Assembly: GCF_013415305.1 (NCBI RefSeq)
Contig: NZ_JACBXU010000001.1
Location: 2,108,001 to 2,172,000, forward strand
Reading direction: 5' to 3'
DNA: 64,000 nucleotides
DNA from: Pantoea sp. WMus005
GTDB lineage: Bacteria; Pseudomonadota; Gammaproteobacteria; Enterobacterales; Enterobacteriaceae
Both the position numbers and the translations under genes were made by a program. Numbering within the stretch: position 1 is the first letter of the stretch; each line of letters opens with the position of its first letter. Under the pieces are notes generated by a model, which was not told the origin of the DNA, did no database searches, and worked only from the letters and a program-made list of their open reading frames with translations. Of this stretch, positions 51,029 to 60,057 are shown piece by piece.

Positions 51029-52092
51029 CTGGCCAGACCTTCCTGACGCCACTGACGTGGACTGATGCCAAACCAGCGGCGAAATGCTCGTGAGAATGCA
51101 CTGACTTCTGAGTAGCCCAACAGCAGCGCCATCTCTGAGATCGGCAGTTGCTTCTGCTGCAGATAGTACGTCGCCATTTCGCAGCGCACCTGATCCACCA
51201 ACGCGGTAAAGCTGCTGCCCTCTTCGCGCAGCCGCCGCTGCAGTGACCAGCTCGATAGCCCGAGTTTATCCGCCACCTCTTCCAGCACCGGCTCACCCTG
51301 CATCAGCGATAAATTAACCTGCGATCGCGCCTGCTCAATCATACTTTGCTGCGACGTTCCACGGTTAAGCCGCCGGATCGCATCCTGCATCACCATCAAC
51401 AGGATCGGATCGCTCTCCGGCATCGTGCGCAGCAGATCGCGTTTCGGGATTACCAGCGAATTAAACGGCTGATCGAACCAGACCGGCGCATCAAACACTT
51501 TACAGTGATCGTGCCACTGGCCGGGACGCGGATGTTCAAAATGGACTTCACGCGGCGCCCAGTGCCTGCCTGCCACGTGACGGATCAGATTCATAAACAT
51601 GCCAAGCGTCAGCTCGGCGTCCTGACGGCGCGACAGGATTGCGCCGTGTCGAACCTGATAGTCAAGCCGCCAGCATTCCCCCTTATCCACCAGCCGGGTT
51701 AAGGTGTCGTGCTGATGCCAGGGAAAGGCATTGACCACATTGTGCAGCGCCTGCTCCAGCGTATCGGAGCACAAGCCGATGTAGCCGATCAGGCCTAATG
51801 ACTGCGGTTTAAACTGCCTGCCGTAGTGCAAACCGAAGTTATCAAAACCGGAGTGACGCGCCGCCTCTTCCAGCACCCGACAGTAGTTAACCAGTCCCAG
51901 GCTCAGCGTCGGGCTGGCCAGGCGTTCCGGGTCAATGCCGCTGATACCGAAGATGCGATCAACATCGCCGCCCTGGGTATGAATAAATTCGCTTAAGCCG
52001 GTCGCCGCCGCTGCCAGCACGCCGTGATTGCCTGCGCCCGCCGCTGCAGAGCAGGCCGCAAAGGCATCAGGCTTTATCAGTGTCGGATTCAT
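51025..52092 (-). CDS. AraC-family transcriptional regulator
   Basis: 355 residues. N-terminal arabinose-binding-like sensing domain of the OruR/ArgR group (about 30-215) and a C-terminal double HTH (about 250-350) with LSSWSLQRRLREEGSSF and GYSEVSAFSRAFRRWFG. Effector unknown. Its neighbours are a kinase and an ethanolamine permease, which suggests control of amino-alcohol use. Convergent overlap with the TolA-like gene, 162 bp after the kinase. Confidence 0.9.
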   Translation of the reverse strand: MNPTLIKPDAFAACSAAAGAGNHGVLAAAATGLSEFIHTQGGDVDRIFGISGIDPERLASPTLSLGLVNYCRVLEEAARHSGFDNFGLHYGRQFKPQSLGLIGYIGLCSDTLEQALHNVVNAFPWHQHDTLTRLVDKGECWRLDYQVRHGAILSRRQDAELTLGMFMNLIRHVAGRHWAPREVHFEHPRPGQWHDHCKVFDAPVWFDQPFNSLVIPKRDLLRTMPESDPILLMVMQDAIRRLNRGTSQQSMIEQARSQVNLSLMQGEPVLEEVADKLGLSSWSLQRRLREEGSSFTALVDQVRCEMATYYLQQKQLPISEMALLLGYSEVSAFSRAFRRWFGISPRQWRQEGLAS

Positions 52093-52254
52093 GGTCGCCT
52101 CAGTCAGAATTCAGGTGGATCACCCGTCCCTGAGATCAGAGCAAATTTCATACCAGGTCCCCGAGGCCCGCCGCGCCGCCTGCTTGCGGGTCAGGCTGCG
52201 CGCGGGCATGGCATCCGGCACTGCGGCGGCGCAGTAACGCCCGCCGCTGGTGCA

Positions 52255-53259
52255 TCAGACGCCAACCGGCAGCTGCTGACCTTCCAGATAACGGCGGCAA
52301 AGGCGAACCGAATGGCTTGCCCACGCCGGACCGAGACTGTGCGCCATGTCGGTTTCGGCATGCGATCCTACCCATGCAGTGAGCTGGATGCGGCGCTGGA
52401 TCAGCAGCGCGGGCAGCATGGCCATCTCCGCATCGCTGATATGCGCCACCTGCTCGTAACCGCGGATCCAGTGATCGATCCACTCTGGCGCGCGCGGATG
52501 ATGTTCAACAAAACTGATCGCTGCCGCCAGATCATGCAGATACCAGCCAAGCCCGCAGTCATCGAAGTCGATCACCCGCGTTTCGCCCTTGTGCAGCAGC
52601 AGATTGGTCAGCCGCAGATCGGCGTGGATCAGACCATAGCGATCCGATCCCTTGCCAAACTGTGCCATCGCCGCACCGACCTGGCTTATCGCCTGCCCGA
52701 CCACGCCGTGATCGGCGGGGTTCAGGTTGGGCGCATCCTGCCAGCGTCCCCAGTGACTCTCGCTACTGGTCATGGTGTGGTGATCCCAGATAATCCGCTG
52801 AAAACCCGCAGGCGGCTGCCACTGTTTACTGTGCTGATGCAGCCGCGCGGTAATGTTGCCCAGTTGCTGAAAAGCGCGGGGATCGACGTCGGTGGTCGGC
52901 ATCTCCCCATCGATCCAGTGAAACAGCACCACATAGCGTTCACTGCCGTCCGGCAGCCGCACTGTCAGCACGGTTTCGCCCTCTTTGTCCGGCACCGCTT
53001 CCGGCACCTGAATGCCGGTTTCGCGCAGCGCATCGAGCCACAACAGTTCACTGACGATGTCCGCTTTTTGATGGTAATCGCCGCGATGCAGCCGCAGCGC
53101 ATAACGCCGGCCAGCCGCCTGCAGCAGGAACGTGGCGTTCTCTGAGCGGCACAGCAGGCTGAGCTGCCCCTGCAGCGCGGCGGGATAACAGGTCAGCGCC
53201 TGCTGCGCCATCAGGGTGAGTTGTGAATCAGTCAGGTTGTCATATTGTTTAGCGCTCAT
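52255..53259 (-). CDS. APH-type phosphotransferase, probable ethanolamine or amino-alcohol kinase
   Basis: 334 residues, aminoglycoside-phosphotransferase / choline-kinase fold. Catalytic loop H212-A-D214 with N219 (LIHADLRLTNLLLH) and metal-binding D231 (VIDFDDCGLG); lysine-containing N-lobe (YALRLHRGDYHQKADIVSELLWL). Similar kinases act on hydroxylysine, homoserine or ethanolamine; the neighbouring ethanolamine permease favours ethanolamine. AAGGAG 8 bp before the start. An open frame continues for 44 codons past its TGA stop. Divergent from the permease with a 250-bp shared region. Confidence 0.85.
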   Translation of the reverse strand: MSAKQYDNLTDSQLTLMAQQALTCYPAALQGQLSLLCRSENATFLLQAAGRRYALRLHRGDYHQKADIVSELLWLDALRETGIQVPEAVPDKEGETVLTVRLPDGSERYVVLFHWIDGEMPTTDVDPRAFQQLGNITARLHQHSKQWQPPAGFQRIIWDHHTMTSSESHWGRWQDAPNLNPADHGVVGQAISQVGAAMAQFGKGSDRYGLIHADLRLTNLLLHKGETRVIDFDDCGLGWYLHDLAAAISFVEHHPRAPEWIDHWIRGYEQVAHISDAEMAMLPALLIQRRIQLTAWVGSHAETDMAHSLGPAWASHSVRLCRRYLEGQQLPVGV

Positions 53260-53317
53260 CTGTCCGGCTCCTTTTCACTTGCGTTATCTCAGCATGCGTT
53301 GCCAGAAGGTGAGCTGC

Positions 53318-53385
53318 TTGACCTCAGAAGAGACAAAGTTGACCGCAGCGTGCATCTGGCCCGGTTGTTGCCTGTGAGTTGACCG
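53318..53385. promoter_or_regulatory. TTGACC direct repeats between kinase and permease genes
   Basis: TTGACC at 53318-53323, 53339-53344 and 53379-53384, the last two in an identical AGTTGACCG context. Spacing is 21 bp and 40 bp, i.e. whole helical turns, the form of AraC-family half-sites. They lie in the shared divergent promoter region and could also provide a -35. The binding protein would be the AraC regulator; inferred only. Confidence 0.5.
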
Positions 53386-53509
53386 TGGAGGACAGAAGTC
53401 ACTGCGCCCGCGTCAAGTCGCGGCGCACAAGGCAACGGCATTATCTCCTTACTTTAGTCGTCATGGCGGTGTAACGCCGCGTGAGACCAACAACGACGGG
53501 GATAACGGT

Positions 53510-54874
53510 ATGACAAACAGACTCAAGCCCACGCTGGGCACCCTGCATCTGTGGGGGATTGCGGTTGGCCTGGTGATCTCAGGCGAATATTTTGGCTGGA
53601 GTTACGGCTGGGCTGTGGCAGGCACGCTGGGATTTCTGGTCACTACCGCACTGATCGCCACGCTCTACACCTGCTTTATCTTTAGCTTCACCGAACTGAC
53701 CACTGCGATCCCCCATGCGGGTGGGCCATTTGCCTATAGTCGTCGCGCCTTTGGCGAAACCGGCGGACTGATTGCCGGTCTGGCGACACTGATTGAGTTT
53801 GTCTTTGCGCCACCGGCGATTGCTATGGCGATCGGGGCTTATCTCAATGTGCAGTATCCCGGGCTCAACCCGAAAACCGCGGCGGTTGGGGCTTACCTGA
53901 TATTCATGACGCTGAATATTCTCGGTGTAAAACTGGCGGCGATGTTTGAACTGGTTGTCACCGTGCTGGCCGTAATCGAACTGCTGGTGTTTATGGGTGT
54001 GGTCTCACCCGGCTTTAGCCTGGCAAATTTTGCCGCGCACGGCTGGGCAGGCAGCGACACTTTCGGACTGCCCGCCTTCTCCGGTATTTTCGCCGCCATT
54101 CCCTTCGCCATTTGGTTCTTCCTTGCCATTGAAGGCGCCGCAATGGCAGCCGAAGAGGCAAAAGATCCAACCCGGACGATCCCCCGTGCCTACATCAGCG
54201 GAATTCTGACGCTGGTGGTGCTGGCGATTGGCGTGATGCTGATGGCGGGCGGCGCGGGCGACTGGCGCAAACTCTCAGATATTAACGATCCGCTGCCGCA
54301 GGCGATGAAAATGATCGTCGGCGAACACTCTACCTGGATGCACATGCTGGTGTGGATTGGACTGTTTGGCCTGATTGCCAGCTTCCACGGCATCATCCTC
54401 GGCTATTCACGGCAATTTTTTGCCCTGGCACGCGCAGGCTATCTGCCGCCTTCTCTGGCAAAACTGTCACGTTTTCAGACCCCGCATCGGGCAATTAATC
54501 TCGGCGGGCTGCTGGGTATCGCGGCGATTTACAGCGATGGCGTGATTAATCTGCAGGGGATGACGCTGACGGCCGCGATGATCACCATGGCGGTCTTTGG
54601 CGCGATTGTAATGTACATCATGAGCATGCTGAGCCTGTTTAAACTGCGCCGCAGCGCACCGGATATGGCCCGCAGTTTCCGCGCGCCGGGTTATCCGATT
54701 ATACCGGGCATCGCACTGCTGCTGTCGGTGGTCTGTCTGCTGGCGATGCTGTGGTTTAATCCGGTGATTGCCGCGCTGTTCTTCGCCATCATGCTGGTCG
54801 GTTATCTCTACTTCCTCGCCACCAAAGCGCAGCGCGATCGGGCACCGCAGGACAGTATGCTGGTCGGCGAATAA
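53510..54874 (+). CDS. eat: Ethanolamine permease
   Basis: 454 residues, APC superfamily, twelve membrane helices. The family block TLHLWGIAVGLVISGEYFGWSYGW (N-terminus) and AIEGAAMAAEEAKDPTRTIPR (about 205-225) are those of the proton-coupled ethanolamine permease group (Eat). No eut operon is in the window, so ethanolamine would be used by another route. Transcribed divergently from the kinase. Confidence 0.88.
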   Translation: MTNRLKPTLGTLHLWGIAVGLVISGEYFGWSYGWAVAGTLGFLVTTALIATLYTCFIFSFTELTTAIPHAGGPFAYSRRAFGETGGLIAGLATLIEFVFAPPAIAMAIGAYLNVQYPGLNPKTAAVGAYLIFMTLNILGVKLAAMFELVVTVLAVIELLVFMGVVSPGFSLANFAAHGWAGSDTFGLPAFSGIFAAIPFAIWFFLAIEGAAMAAEEAKDPTRTIPRAYISGILTLVVLAIGVMLMAGGAGDWRKLSDINDPLPQAMKMIVGEHSTWMHMLVWIGLFGLIASFHGIILGYSRQFFALARAGYLPPSLAKLSRFQTPHRAINLGGLLGIAAIYSDGVINLQGMTLTAAMITMAVFGAIVMYIMSMLSLFKLRRSAPDMARSFRAPGYPIIPGIALLLSVVCLLAMLWFNPVIAALFFAIMLVGYLYFLATKAQRDRAPQDSMLVGE

Positions 54875-54877
54875 ACG

Positions 54878-54938
54878 CGGCGCGGCAGGGTGCCGCGCCG
54901 TGGGTTACATTCAGCGCCTGAAAACCCAGGCGCTGAAT
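54878..54938. terminator. Two tandem perfect hairpins between convergent eat and mak
   Basis: CGGCGCGGCA-ggg-TGCCGCGCCG (54878-54900, 10-bp arms) and ATTCAGCGCCTG-aaaacc-CAGGCGCTGAAT (54909-54938, 12-bp arms). Both are perfect. They start 3 bp after the permease stop and end 22 bp before the mak stop. Neither has a clear T run; they act as a dense double block or are repeat elements. Confidence 0.7.
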
Positions 54939-54960
54939 CGTCAGCGGATGCGCGGGTCAC

Positions 54961-55872
54961 TCAGCCGTTAAGCGGCCAGAGCCATGCCGCACCGCGCACG
55001 CCGCTGGAGTCGCCATGCTGCGCCTTCAGCACCGGCGTTTCACACTCGCCGCCAAATACCCACTTCTTCATCAGCACCGGCACGGTCTGATAGAGACGAT
55101 CCACATTGCTCATCCCGCCGCCCAGCACGATCACATCGGGATCGATCAGGTTCACCACCTGCGCCAGCGATTTTGCCAGCCGCAGCTCATAGCGACTCAT
55201 TGCCAGTTCGGCGATCGGATCCTGCTGCGCCAGCAGTGAGACGATCTCCGCGCCCTTGCGATGCACGCCGCTCAGCCGCTGATAGTCGATACCAAAACCG
55301 GTGCCTGAAACGAAGGTCTCAATGCAGCCCTGCTGCCCGCAATAACAGGGCACTTCCTGCCGGTAGCGCAGCTCATCCTCATCCATCCACGGCAGCGGAT
55401 TGTGGCCCCACTCACCGGCATTACCGTTACCACCGATGCGCGACTCCCCGTTGATCGCCACCCCCGCACCCGATCCGGTGCCGATGATCACGCCAAACAC
55501 CAGCGACTGTCCGGCACCCGCGCCATCCACTGCTTCTGACACCGCCAGGCAGTTAGCATCGTTGGCGATACGCACTTCCCGGTTCAGCGCCTGCGCCAGA
55601 TCCTTATCCAGCGGCTGACCGTTGAGCCAGGTGGAGTTGGCATTTTTCACCCGCTTACTGTAAGGCGAAAGCGAGCCGGGAATGCCGAGGCCGACCGTAC
55701 CGGTCTCGCCGGTTTTCTGCTCCGCCAGTGTGACCAGATCAACAATCGCCTGCACGGTTGCCGGATAGTCATCACGCGGGGTGTTCACCCGGTGGCGGAA
55801 CAACTCCTGTCCCGTATCTGACAATGCGATCACTTCTGTCTTGGTGCCACCCAGATCTATGCCTATGCGCAA
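54961..55872 (-). CDS. mak: Fructokinase Mak (ROK family)
   Basis: 303 residues from a TTG start at 55872 ([13 protein letters not shown]), with GAGGA 7 bp upstream, as the E. coli protein begins. An ATG at 55893 would add seven residues and has no ribosome site. ROK kinase with ATP-motif [37 protein letters not shown] and zinc-site [14 protein letters not shown]. It phosphorylates fructose and, weakly, mannose. Convergent with eat, divergent from rdgC. Confidence 0.93.
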   Translation of the reverse strand: MRIGIDLGGTKTEVIALSDTGQELFRHRVNTPRDDYPATVQAIVDLVTLAEQKTGETGTVGLGIPGSLSPYSKRVKNANSTWLNGQPLDKDLAQALNREVRIANDANCLAVSEAVDGAGAGQSLVFGVIIGTGSGAGVAINGESRIGGNGNAGEWGHNPLPWMDEDELRYRQEVPCYCGQQGCIETFVSGTGFGIDYQRLSGVHRKGAEIVSLLAQQDPIAELAMSRYELRLAKSLAQVVNLIDPDVIVLGGGMSNVDRLYQTVPVLMKKWVFGGECETPVLKAQHGDSSGVRGAAWLWPLNG

Positions 55873-56018
55873 GGTTACGTCCTCGTTATTCATTCAGGTG
55901 AGAGATACAGTAGAAGGCAGCTGCCTTAAAGGCAATGAAACCACTCCGATGTTTCGCTATCATGCGCGCTGACTCTCGCAGACTTGTGCGCCCGATCGCG
56001 CCACGGTAAGGAATCCCG

Positions 56019-56930
56019 ATGTTGTGGTTTAAAAATATGATGGTTTATCGTCTGAATCGTGACATTCCGCTGTCCGCAGATGAGATGGAAAAACAGCTCG
56101 ACGCCTTCACGTTTTCACCGTGTGGCAGTCAGGATATGAGCAAGACCGGCTGGGTCTCGCCGATGGGCAATCGAAGCGATGCGCTGACCCATGAGAACAA
56201 AGGCCAGATTGTGATTTGCGCCCGTAAAGAAGAAAAAATTCTGCCTTCGCCAGTGGTAAAGCAGGCGCTGGAAGCGAAAATCGACAAGCTGGAATCTGAG
56301 CAGAGCCGTAAGCTGAAAAAGACCGAAAAAGATTCGCTGAAAGATGAAGTGCTGCACAGCCTGCTGCCGCGCGCCTTCAGCCGTTTCAGCCAGACCTATC
56401 TGTGGATAGACACGGTCAACAATCTGATTATGGTTGACTGTGCCAGCGCGAAAAAAGCGGAAGATACGCTGGCGCTGCTGCGCAAGAGCCTGGGTTCACT
56501 GCCGGTGGTGCCGCTGACGCTGGAAAGCCCGATTGAACTGACCCTGACCGAATGGGTGCGTTCAGGTGAACTGCCCGCCGGTTTCGCCCTGATGGATGAA
56601 GCGGAGCTGAAAGCGCTGCTGGAAGATGGCGGTGTCATCCGTTGTAAGAAGCAGGATCTGGTCTGCGATGAGATTGCCAACCATATCGAAGCGGGCAAGC
56701 TGGTGACCAAACTGGCACTCGACTGGCAGGAGCGCATTCAGTTTGTTCTGGCCGATGACGGTTCGGTGAAGCGTCTGAAGTTCAGCGACACGCTGCGTGA
56801 CCAGAACGACGATATCGACCGCGAAGATTTTGCGCAGCGCTTTGATGCGGACTTTATTCTGATGACCAGCGAACTGGCGGCACTGACCAGCAATCTGGTG
56901 GAAGCGTTAGGCGGTGAAGCCCAGCGTTAA
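56019..56930 (+). CDS. rdgC: Recombination-associated protein RdgC
   Basis: 303 residues, E. coli length. Ring-shaped DNA-binding protein that modulates RecA. Conserved stretches: [43 protein letters not shown] and [19 protein letters not shown]. Near-identical order mak-rdgC to E. coli. Confidence 0.97.
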   Translation: MLWFKNMMVYRLNRDIPLSADEMEKQLDAFTFSPCGSQDMSKTGWVSPMGNRSDALTHENKGQIVICARKEEKILPSPVVKQALEAKIDKLESEQSRKLKKTEKDSLKDEVLHSLLPRAFSRFSQTYLWIDTVNNLIMVDCASAKKAEDTLALLRKSLGSLPVVPLTLESPIELTLTEWVRSGELPAGFALMDEAELKALLEDGGVIRCKKQDLVCDEIANHIEAGKLVTKLALDWQERIQFVLADDGSVKRLKFSDTLRDQNDDIDREDFAQRFDADFILMTSELAALTSNLVEALGGEAQR

Positions 56931-56970
56931 GCTGTAATCCGCAGAATCCCGGACGAGGATGTTTGCCCAG

Positions 56971-56997
56971 GAAAAGGGCCGCTGAGCGGCCCTTTTC
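56971..56997. terminator. Bidirectional terminator between rdgC and ppnP
   Basis: AAAAGGGCCGC (56972-56982), loop TGA, GCGGCCCTTTT (56986-56996). Perfect 11-bp arms with A/T runs on both flanks, serving rdgC and the convergent ppnP. Confidence 0.92.
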
Positions 56998-57294
56998 TTA
57001 ATCTTTATCTTTCAGGTAGCGGCAGAGATAGGAGCTTGGCTCGCCAACCTGCAGATGAAATTCACTGTGACCCGGCACGTTAAACACCGAACCCGCTTCA
57101 AACCATTTCCACTCGGTCTCACCTGGCAGCAACACCTTAAGCGAGCCGCTGACGACGGTCATCTCTTCTGGCTGACCGGTTCCAAATGTGTATTCACCTT
57201 CTGACATCACGCCCACGCTGGCACGACCGGTGCTCGCACTGTCAAAGCCGATAGATTTAACTTTTCCGTCAAAATACTCACTTACGTTGAGCAT
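56998..57294 (-). CDS. ppnP: Pyrimidine/purine nucleoside phosphorylase PpnP
   Basis: 98 residues (E. coli YaiE/PpnP 94), single cupin domain. The start at 57294 ([14 protein letters not shown]) is family-like; six extra upstream residues are not. Phosphorolyses several nucleosides to base and ribose 1-phosphate. Motifs [18 protein letters not shown] and [14 protein letters not shown]. Confidence 0.95.
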   Translation of the reverse strand: MLNVSEYFDGKVKSIGFDSASTGRASVGVMSEGEYTFGTGQPEEMTVVSGSLKVLLPGETEWKWFEAGSVFNVPGHSEFHLQVGEPSSYLCRYLKDKD

Positions 57295-57562
57295 AATTGT
57301 TCTCCAGAGCACATGTTGTGTGTCTGGCAGTGTAGAAGGGAACCTGCTGATCTGTCACGCGAAATGATGGTCGTTTGTGATCTCCTTCGGGGGAAGACCA
57401 GACGGGCAGACAGAGAGCGCTCAGGCGATGCTCCGGTCAGCTTTGTTTTGATGCGGCAAGGGAATGTCAGAGGTGAAGGCGTGGGGGGAAAGCTCAGGCA
57501 ACTTAGCGCAGACGGCGAATAACGCTGAATATCAGGCTGGCCTCCCTGCCAGCCGCAATGCT

Positions 57563-57754
57563 TTACTCTTTTTCGACGTCTTCGTAACGCGCTTTAGCAT
57601 CGTGCGCTTCTTCTTCCGTCTCGTGCTCACTGATTAATGAATTCGGTTTGGGATGATCAGCACGCAATTCGTATGAGGTTACTTTATTACCTTCAGTGCC
57701 CTTTTCAACAGGCACAACTTTCGCTTCACGTGGGTACGGCGGTCTGCTCGGCAT
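57563..57754 (-). CDS. yaiA: YaiA family protein
   Basis: 63 residues from the Met at 57754 ([11 protein letters not shown]), the E. coli YaiA length. The PPYPREA start, [16 protein letters not shown] and DAKARYED are typical. Function unknown. Follows aroL by 111 bp on the same strand as in E. coli (aroL-yaiA-aroM), but aroM is missing here. The 57295-57562 gap after it shows only a hairpin GGCTGG/CCAGCC (57535-57554). Confidence 0.92.
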   Translation of the reverse strand: MPSRPPYPREAKVVPVEKGTEGNKVTSYELRADHPKPNSLISEHETEEEAHDAKARYEDVEKE

Positions 57755-57865
57755 ACTGTGTCCCTCTTGTCTGAATAACATTCCACAGGACAGGCTGCTG
57801 CCTGTCATAGGATAAGTATAGACAATGACATCATAAACGGGATCAAAGCTGGAAAAATCTGAGGG

Positions 57866-58390
57866 TTAGCTGGCGCGTGCCAGCGAAAGTGACAGCAGAA
57901 TTTCCTCCACCACGCACGCTGGCGATTGCATGGCATTAACCTGGTGATGAGCCGCCGCCTGGTAAAGGTGCGCGCGTTCGCGCAGCACATCGCTCATCTC
58001 ATCGGCAATCGGACGTCCGGTCAAGGTCGGACGCTGGGCTGCTTCAGGCTCGCTTTCCAGTCGCTCGGCCAGTACTTCGGGCGATGCACTGAGCCAGATC
58101 ACCTGACCGTGCTCCTGCATAAAACGACAGTTCTCTTCAGCCAGAATCATGCCACCGCCCGTCGCAATAACAGTCCGGGGTGCCGTCACCGCCTTGAGCG
58201 ATTCCGTTTCACGGGCGCGAAAACCTTCCCAGCCTTCCGCCTCCACAATTTCGGTCACACTGCGCTGCGTGCTGAGTTGCAGATGGTGATCGGTATCCGT
58301 AAAGGCGTAACCCAGCGCCTGCGACAACGCCTCGCCGACCGTGGTTTTGCCGCAACCGCGAGCGCCAATCAAAAAGATGGGTAGTGACAT
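57866..58390 (-). CDS. aroL: Shikimate kinase II
   Basis: 174 residues. Walker A GARGCGKTT (9-17), shikimate-binding DTDHHLQ (about 32-38) and IATGGGMIL (about 77). Phosphorylates shikimate in the aromatic pathway. In E. coli aroL is under TyrR and TrpR; a clear TyrR box (TGTAAA-N6-TTTACA) was not found upstream here. Start at 58390 follows GAACGGTCCTG with weak ribosome site. Confidence 0.95.
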   Translation of the reverse strand: MSLPIFLIGARGCGKTTVGEALSQALGYAFTDTDHHLQLSTQRSVTEIVEAEGWEGFRARETESLKAVTAPRTVIATGGGMILAEENCRFMQEHGQVIWLSASPEVLAERLESEPEAAQRPTLTGRPIADEMSDVLRERAHLYQAAAHHQVNAMQSPACVVEEILLSLSLARAS

Positions 58391-58705
58391 CAGGACCGTT
58401 CCTCCGCCTGACCGCGCGAGGCGGTTGCATGGTTAGCTTATTAATGCGACGCATAATAACTGGAAATTATTAAGGCCTCCACCTGTCAGGCACGTTTTAC
58501 GCATTTTCCTTACCGGAACAACGATAATCTCTATATTTTCAAGGGGAAATGCATGCACGTTTTGTGCATCCGCACGCTAACAGGCCGCTGATAAACCCGC
58601 AAAAAGGCGGTTAAAATGGGCTGGCAATATTTGCTTACCGCCCCGATTTTACTTTTCGTGTTGACGCCCCCATATACTGATAACCATCGCCACAGGAGAG
58701 TCATC
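58391..58705. other. Intergenic region between aroL and the DUF2076 gene
   Basis: 315 bp containing two divergent promoters. No gene or TyrR operator was recognised with confidence. The GGCGGTTAAAATGGG stretch at about 58605-58620 gives a possible -10 but no matching -35. Confidence 0.5.
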
Positions 58706-59437
58706 ATGCAACGCGAAGAACAACAACTGATCGAAGGGCTGTTCAGCCGTCTGAAACAGGCCGAAAGCCAGACCGTGGCACGCGATGCCGCAGCCGAACA
58801 ACTGATTAACCAGCATCTTCAGACGCAGCCAGGCGCGCCTTACTACATGGCACAGGCGATCCTGATTCAGGAAGCGGCGCTGAAAAAACTTAATGAGAAA
58901 GTGTCGGCGCTGGAAAGCCAGGTGGCACAGCTGCAACAGCAGCAACAGCAACCCGCACAGAGCAGCGGCGGCTTCCTGTCGGGGCTGTTTGGCAGCGGTT
59001 CGCGTCAGCAGCCGCCCGCTCAACAGCAGCAACAACAGCAACAGTCGCCGTGGAACAGTGCGCCACAGCAACCGGCACAGCAGCAATATGCCCCTGCTCA
59101 GGCACCCGCGCCACGCGGCACGGGTTTCCTTGGCGGCGCACTGCAAACTGCCGTGGGCGTAGCGGGTGGTGTCGTGATGGCTGACATGCTGACCAGCATG
59201 TTCCACCATTCTCAGCCGGAAGAGATTGTGAATATCATCAATGAGCCACCGCTGCCGGAGGTGAATGATAATCTCAACACCTTCAATGGTGGTGATGACA
59301 ATGCCGATAACTTTAACGGCGGTAACGACAACGCCTTCCTGGACCAGAATACAGGCTGGGACAGTAATTATGCCGACAACAGCGATCTCAACGATTTTGG
59401 CGGCAACGATTACGACGATGACGACAGCTTCGTTTAA
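58706..59437 (+). CDS. DUF2076 domain-containing protein
   Basis: 243 residues starting [20 protein letters not shown], with AGGAGAG 6 bp upstream. DUF2076 layout: an N-terminal helical region (1-75), a Gln-rich coil with a QQQQQQQQ run (about 111-118), a Pro/Gln linker, a glycine-rich membrane-like segment ([22 protein letters not shown], about 148-170), and a very acidic Asn/Asp/Gly-rich C-terminus ending DDDDSFV. No signal peptide. Function unknown. Its stop codon overlaps that of yaiI in antiparallel orientation. Confidence 0.85.
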   Translation: MQREEQQLIEGLFSRLKQAESQTVARDAAAEQLINQHLQTQPGAPYYMAQAILIQEAALKKLNEKVSALESQVAQLQQQQQQPAQSSGGFLSGLFGSGSRQQPPAQQQQQQQQSPWNSAPQQPAQQQYAPAQAPAPRGTGFLGGALQTAVGVAGGVVMADMLTSMFHHSQPEEIVNIINEPPLPEVNDNLNTFNGGDDNADNFNGGNDNAFLDQNTGWDSNYADNSDLNDFGGNDYDDDDSFV

Positions 59438-59892
59438 GTTGAGCGTTTCTGCTGGGTGAGCCAGCTATCCAGCTCATTCGCAAACTGCTGGCGGTCACGC
59501 GGACTCATCGTCGCGGGGCCGCCGGTCTGCACGCCACTTGACCTCAGGGTATCCATAAAATCACGCATCGTCAGACGTTCACGTATCGTCGCCGGTGAGT
59601 AACGCTCGCCACGCGGATTCAGTGCCGCAGCACCCTTCTCAATTACCTCTGCCGCCAGCGGAATATCGGCGGTGATCACCAGATCGCCAGGCTGACAACG
59701 TCTGACGATCTCGTTGTCCGCCACATCAAAGCCAGCAGGCACCTGCAGGGTGCGCAGATAAGGCGAGGGTGGCACGCGCAGAAACTGGTTCGCCACAAAC
59801 GTCACCGTGGTCGCGGTACGATCCGCCGCACGGTAGAGCACCTCTTTAATCACATTCGGACAGGCATCGGCATCGACCCAGATAAACATCAT
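59434..59892 (-). CDS. yaiI: YaiI/YqxD family (UPF0178) protein
   Basis: 152 residues; a small PIN-like DUF188 domain with [13 protein letters not shown] and [23 protein letters not shown] motifs. Function unknown. Two adjacent Met codons begin it. Convergent with the DUF2076 gene, sharing stop-codon bases (59434-59437), and divergent from proC. Confidence 0.94.
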   Translation of the reverse strand: MMFIWVDADACPNVIKEVLYRAADRTATTVTFVANQFLRVPPSPYLRTLQVPAGFDVADNEIVRRCQPGDLVITADIPLAAEVIEKGAAALNPRGERYSPATIRERLTMRDFMDTLRSSGVQTGGPATMSPRDRQQFANELDSWLTQQKRST

Positions 59893-60057
59893 GATTCCTT
59901 ACAGTCAGAGAAGCCTGAGATCTTGCCGGGTTCCCCTTAAATGGCAAATTTTATTTGCGGCACAGTTTCCAGCCCGTACCCGGCTGACTTGTTATTCGGG
60001 CTGGCTGAAGTAAGCTAGCGCACTGAGAAAAACGAATAATGTCCTAAGGAGATGGCG

